This document shows, piece after piece, positions 61,040 to 64,000 of a DNA stretch of 64,000 nucleotides (within the stretch, counting starts at the first letter, position 1; each line of letters begins with the position of its first letter). The notes beneath the pieces were generated by a model. That model did no database searches and had not been told where the DNA came from. It saw only the letters and a list, made by a program, of their open reading frames with translations. The position numbers were made by a program, and so were the translations under genes. Source of the DNA: Gnetum montanum (lineage: Eukaryota > Streptophyta > Gnetopsida > Gnetales > Gnetaceae); assembly GCA_015680685.1 (NCBI GenBank), contig MNCI01026219.1, positions 595,875 to 659,874 on the forward strand, in the 5' to 3' direction.

Positions 61040-64000
61040 GAATGGTTGGCATAGGTGGCCTTCTCCCCCATGACTCAGTTCGAAGGAGGAGATCTGAAAT
61101 AGTGAGCAAGGTTGTCCACCAACAAAGGTAGCATGTGTACTAGCTATCCTAAGCTCATGGAAAGGTTTGGTTTGTTGCACTTTGACCAATAGCATTTTTT
61201 TTAGGCTCTTAGGTTTGTATATCATCATGGCCCCTAAAGGAAAAGTTGCATAAATAATATACGGTGCTTCCCATAGTGTTTGAAATTTAGTACGTTGTGG
61301 CACATGTGTGGGATTCTAGTAAAGAATCTTATCTCCTGGTTGATATTTAACTTTCCTAATTCTTAGGTCATGGCATTGTTTATTGAATACCTTGTGCAAT
61401 TCATTAGATGACAGGGCAGCGAGTCAGTTTTCATCTAGCACGCTAAGGGTTACTAACCGTTGTTTCTGTGCTAGATCAAGGTCAAGGTTGAGGTTACATG
61501 TTGTGGATAGGGTACAAAGCTCAATTTGAATGGGAAGTGTTGGAACCTTTCCATACACTAACTTGTAGGGAGAGTAGCCTATAGGGAGTTTCCATGTGGA
61601 GTGGTATGTCCAAAGAACATCATTTAGTTTAGTGCTATAGTCTCACCTATACTTGCTAATAGTTTTTGTCAATATTTTCGTCATCTCCCTATTAGTGACC
61701 TCTGCTTGACCATTCGCTTGGGGGTGGTATGGTGTAGTCAATTCATGCTTAACCCCTAAGTGTTGCATTAATTTTTAGAAAGTTGTACCTATGAAGTGTG
61801 TACCATTGTCTAAAATAAGTGCACGTGGCACACCAAACTTGTTCATGATTTGTTGTTTAACAAATCATGCAGTTTTAGATGATGTACAATATTTAACAGC
61901 AAATGCCTTGGCCCATTTTGTAAGGTAATCAATAGCAACAATAATATAAGCTTTTCCACTAGACATTAGTGTAATTGGCCCCATAAAATCAATTTCCCAA
62001 ATGTTGAAGGGTTCCAACGATTGAATCCATTGTTGCGAATCCTCCATTCTAGCATTCATTCCCCCCATCACATTGACAATTCTCACAAGATTGGATGAAT
62101 TGATGGATGTCCTGAAACAATGTAGGCCAATAATATCCTACAAGAAAGATCTTGATGGTCATTTTTCTCCCAGCCTAATGACCCCCACAAGCACCCTCAT
62201 GAGTATCTTGGAGAACTCACAGTTGATCTATATCAAGAAAACACCATCGAACTAACCATCAGAACACACTTTGTAAAGTTTCCCATTGATCTCCATAAAG
62301 TACTTGGCTCAATGAAGAAACTATTTTTTCTTCTTAAGGTTTAACTCTTGCGGTATTTGTTGGGTAAGGAGATAGGTAAGAATGCTACTGTACCAATTTG
62401 TCTCTGTGGGTGATTGATTATTCACTACACTAGCAAAGAGGAATTCATCAAGAAAATGATTAGAAATTGAATACTCATCCTCTTTTTTGTCCCATCGCAA
62501 TTGAGATAAATGATCAATAACTACATTCTTAGTGCCTTTGCGATCAATCATTATTAAATTTAACTCTTGTAGGATTACAAGCCATTGTATGATATAAGGG
62601 CTTACCATTGGCTTATTCATGAGGAACTAGATTGCACTATGATCTATATGTATATATACTTTATACCCCAAGACATAGTGCCTAAATTTTTCTAGTGCAA
62701 ACACTACAATCATTAATTCATTCTCTGTGGTAGTGTAGTTAAGTTGTGCACCAGTGATACTTCTACTTGCACAGTGGATGTAATAAGGATGCTTCTGGTC
62801 ATCTAACTATGTAAGTACGACTCCTAAGGCATAGTTGGATGCATCAGTCATGATACGGAATGGTTTGGACTAGTCAGGAGCTTGTAGAATGGGTGTTTCT
62901 ACTAGCTTTTATTTTAACATTTGGAAAGCTAGTTCACATTCCCTGGTCCATTCAAAAGGTACATCCTTTTCCGTTAATTCCACCAATGGTTTGGCAACCT
63001 TTGAAAAGTTCTCAAAAATTCTCAATAAATCTCCTATAGTAGCTAGTGTGTCCAAGGAATGACTAAATATCTTTGATTGTTTCTAGTTGACAGGTAATTC
63101 CTTGGATAACTTTGATTTTCTCGGGGTCTACCTCTATCCCTATGTGTGAGATTTTGTGTCCTAGTACTATGCCTTCTTGGACCATCAAATGGCTTTTCTA
63201 CCAATTGAGCCTCAAATTGGTTTCTACACATCTTTTTAACACTTTCTCTAACTAGTCCAAGGCTTGATCAAAGTTTGCTCCATAAGTGGAGAAGTTGTCC
63301 ATAAAGACCTCCACGCCATTCCCTATTTGCTGTTGGAATATGCTTAGAACTAGTCGTTGAAATATTGCAGGGGCATTGCACAAGCCAAACGACATCTATT
63401 TGTATGCAAACATTCCCCAAGGACTGGTGGACATAGTCTTAGCTTGGTCTTCTGGGGCTATTTTTATTTGGTTATATCTGCCATATCCATCTAGAAAACT
63501 ATAATAGTGATGCCCTGCGATGGTGTCTAAGACTGGTTGAAAAATGGCAATGGAAAGTGATCTTTAAATGTTACCATATTTAGTAGCCTCAGATCTATGC
63601 ACACCCTTCATTTCCCTCCCTTTTTAGGCACAATAGCTAAGGGGATAACCCATTCACTATCAGCAATGAGGTATATGAACCTATCCTTGAGAAGCTTTTC
63701 AATTTCTTCCTTAACTACTTGCTTTAGCTTTGGGTTCAATCACCTCTGCAGCTGTCTTCGAGGCTTCATGGAGCAATCAATGTAAATCCTATGTTTGCAT
63801 ATCTTAGGATCTATTCTAGTTAATTCGGGATATGACTAAGCAAAGGCTTTTGACAATTTATTTATTACCTTTAGTAGTCTTTCTTTTTGTTGAGGAGCAA
63901 GCTTAGCATTGATAATTACCAGTTTTCCATTTTTCAGGAACATGTATTCCATACTGGTGGGCAATAGTTTCAGCTCGAGGGGCTCTTGCTTAAATTTTTC
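61040..64000 (-). pseudogene. Athila-like Ty3/gypsy pol: RT, RNase H, integrase; decayed, runs off window
   Basis: RT enters at the right edge: LNPKLKQVVKEEIEKLL (about 63735), SFGLCNAPAIFQRL (about 63390). The catalytic box is FMDN (63305-63294), second Asp changed to Asn. Then FDQALD.LEKVLKRCVETNL and GIVLGHKISHIGIEVDPEKI. The part of RT between VPKKG and the HYYSFLDGYG segment is shortened and scrambled. RNase H end: LIMIDRKGTKNVVIDHLSQL (about 62560). Integrase: zinc region GYYWPTL..CENCQ (about 62130), first Asp IWEIDFMGPI (about 61985), second Asp LDNGTHF (about 61815), Glu GQAEVTNREM (about 61710). C-terminus near 61060 (WEAPYIIYATFPLGAMMIY). The wording of the motifs is that of Athila-type elements, a lineage separate from A-D. 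Confidence 0.82.

Noticed and set aside
1-64000. tRNA, rRNA or host housekeeping genes
   Set aside because: I looked for tRNA-like ends, rRNA core words and long clean frames and found none I could support.

Overview
This window is repeat-filled intergenic DNA of a seed plant with a large genome; the species cannot be told from it. I see no intact host gene, rRNA, tRNA or CRISPR array. Almost everything is degraded LTR retrotransposon. Reading frames are broken mostly by TAG/TGA/TAA at old CAG, CGA, TGG or CAA codons, as expected from long methylation-driven decay.

Left third (1-19.9 kb): elements nested inside each other. Element B1 (+ strand, gag-protease from 13019) is interrupted by element C (- strand, LTR 12096-13018). 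C is cut inside its protease at 8673 by element A1 (- strand, 5' LTR 6996-8672), which runs off the left edge. B1 continues through protease into an antisense gene, X2 (17.1-19.9 kb).

Middle (19.9-40.5 kb): element B2 (+ strand; truncated 5' LTR, gag-protease, no reverse transcriptase or integrase, 3' LTR 39136-40540). It is split by a complete A-family insertion, A2 (24299-36501, - strand), with two LTRs, PBS, polypurine tract, TG..CA ends and a 5-bp target duplication CTTAC. The B2 protease frame resumes across the insertion.

Right-centre (40.5-52.2 kb): element D, with a 5'-half antisense gene X3, a non-coding spacer, a full but dead pol (RT, RNase H, a second RNase H-like domain, integrase), and a 3' LTR. 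The dual RNase H and gag/protease type place A, B, C and D in or near the Tat/Ogre lineage of Ty3/gypsy.

Right end (52.2-64 kb): an unusual duplication/insertion scar, remnants of a SIRE-like Ty1/copia element (- strand), and an Athila-like Ty3/gypsy pol (- strand, RT to integrase) running off the right edge.

The most interesting item is gene X. It is an antisense, multi-exon gene present in four elements (A1, A2, B1, D) between protease and pol. It encodes a plant-mobile-domain-like region, an acidic repeat region and a coiled-coil-like tail. The first three introns in A1 and A2 fall at the same places in the same phase (phase 1). Extra antisense ORFs are known in Tat/Ogre elements, but the position between protease and RT and the conserved intron structure deserve study.
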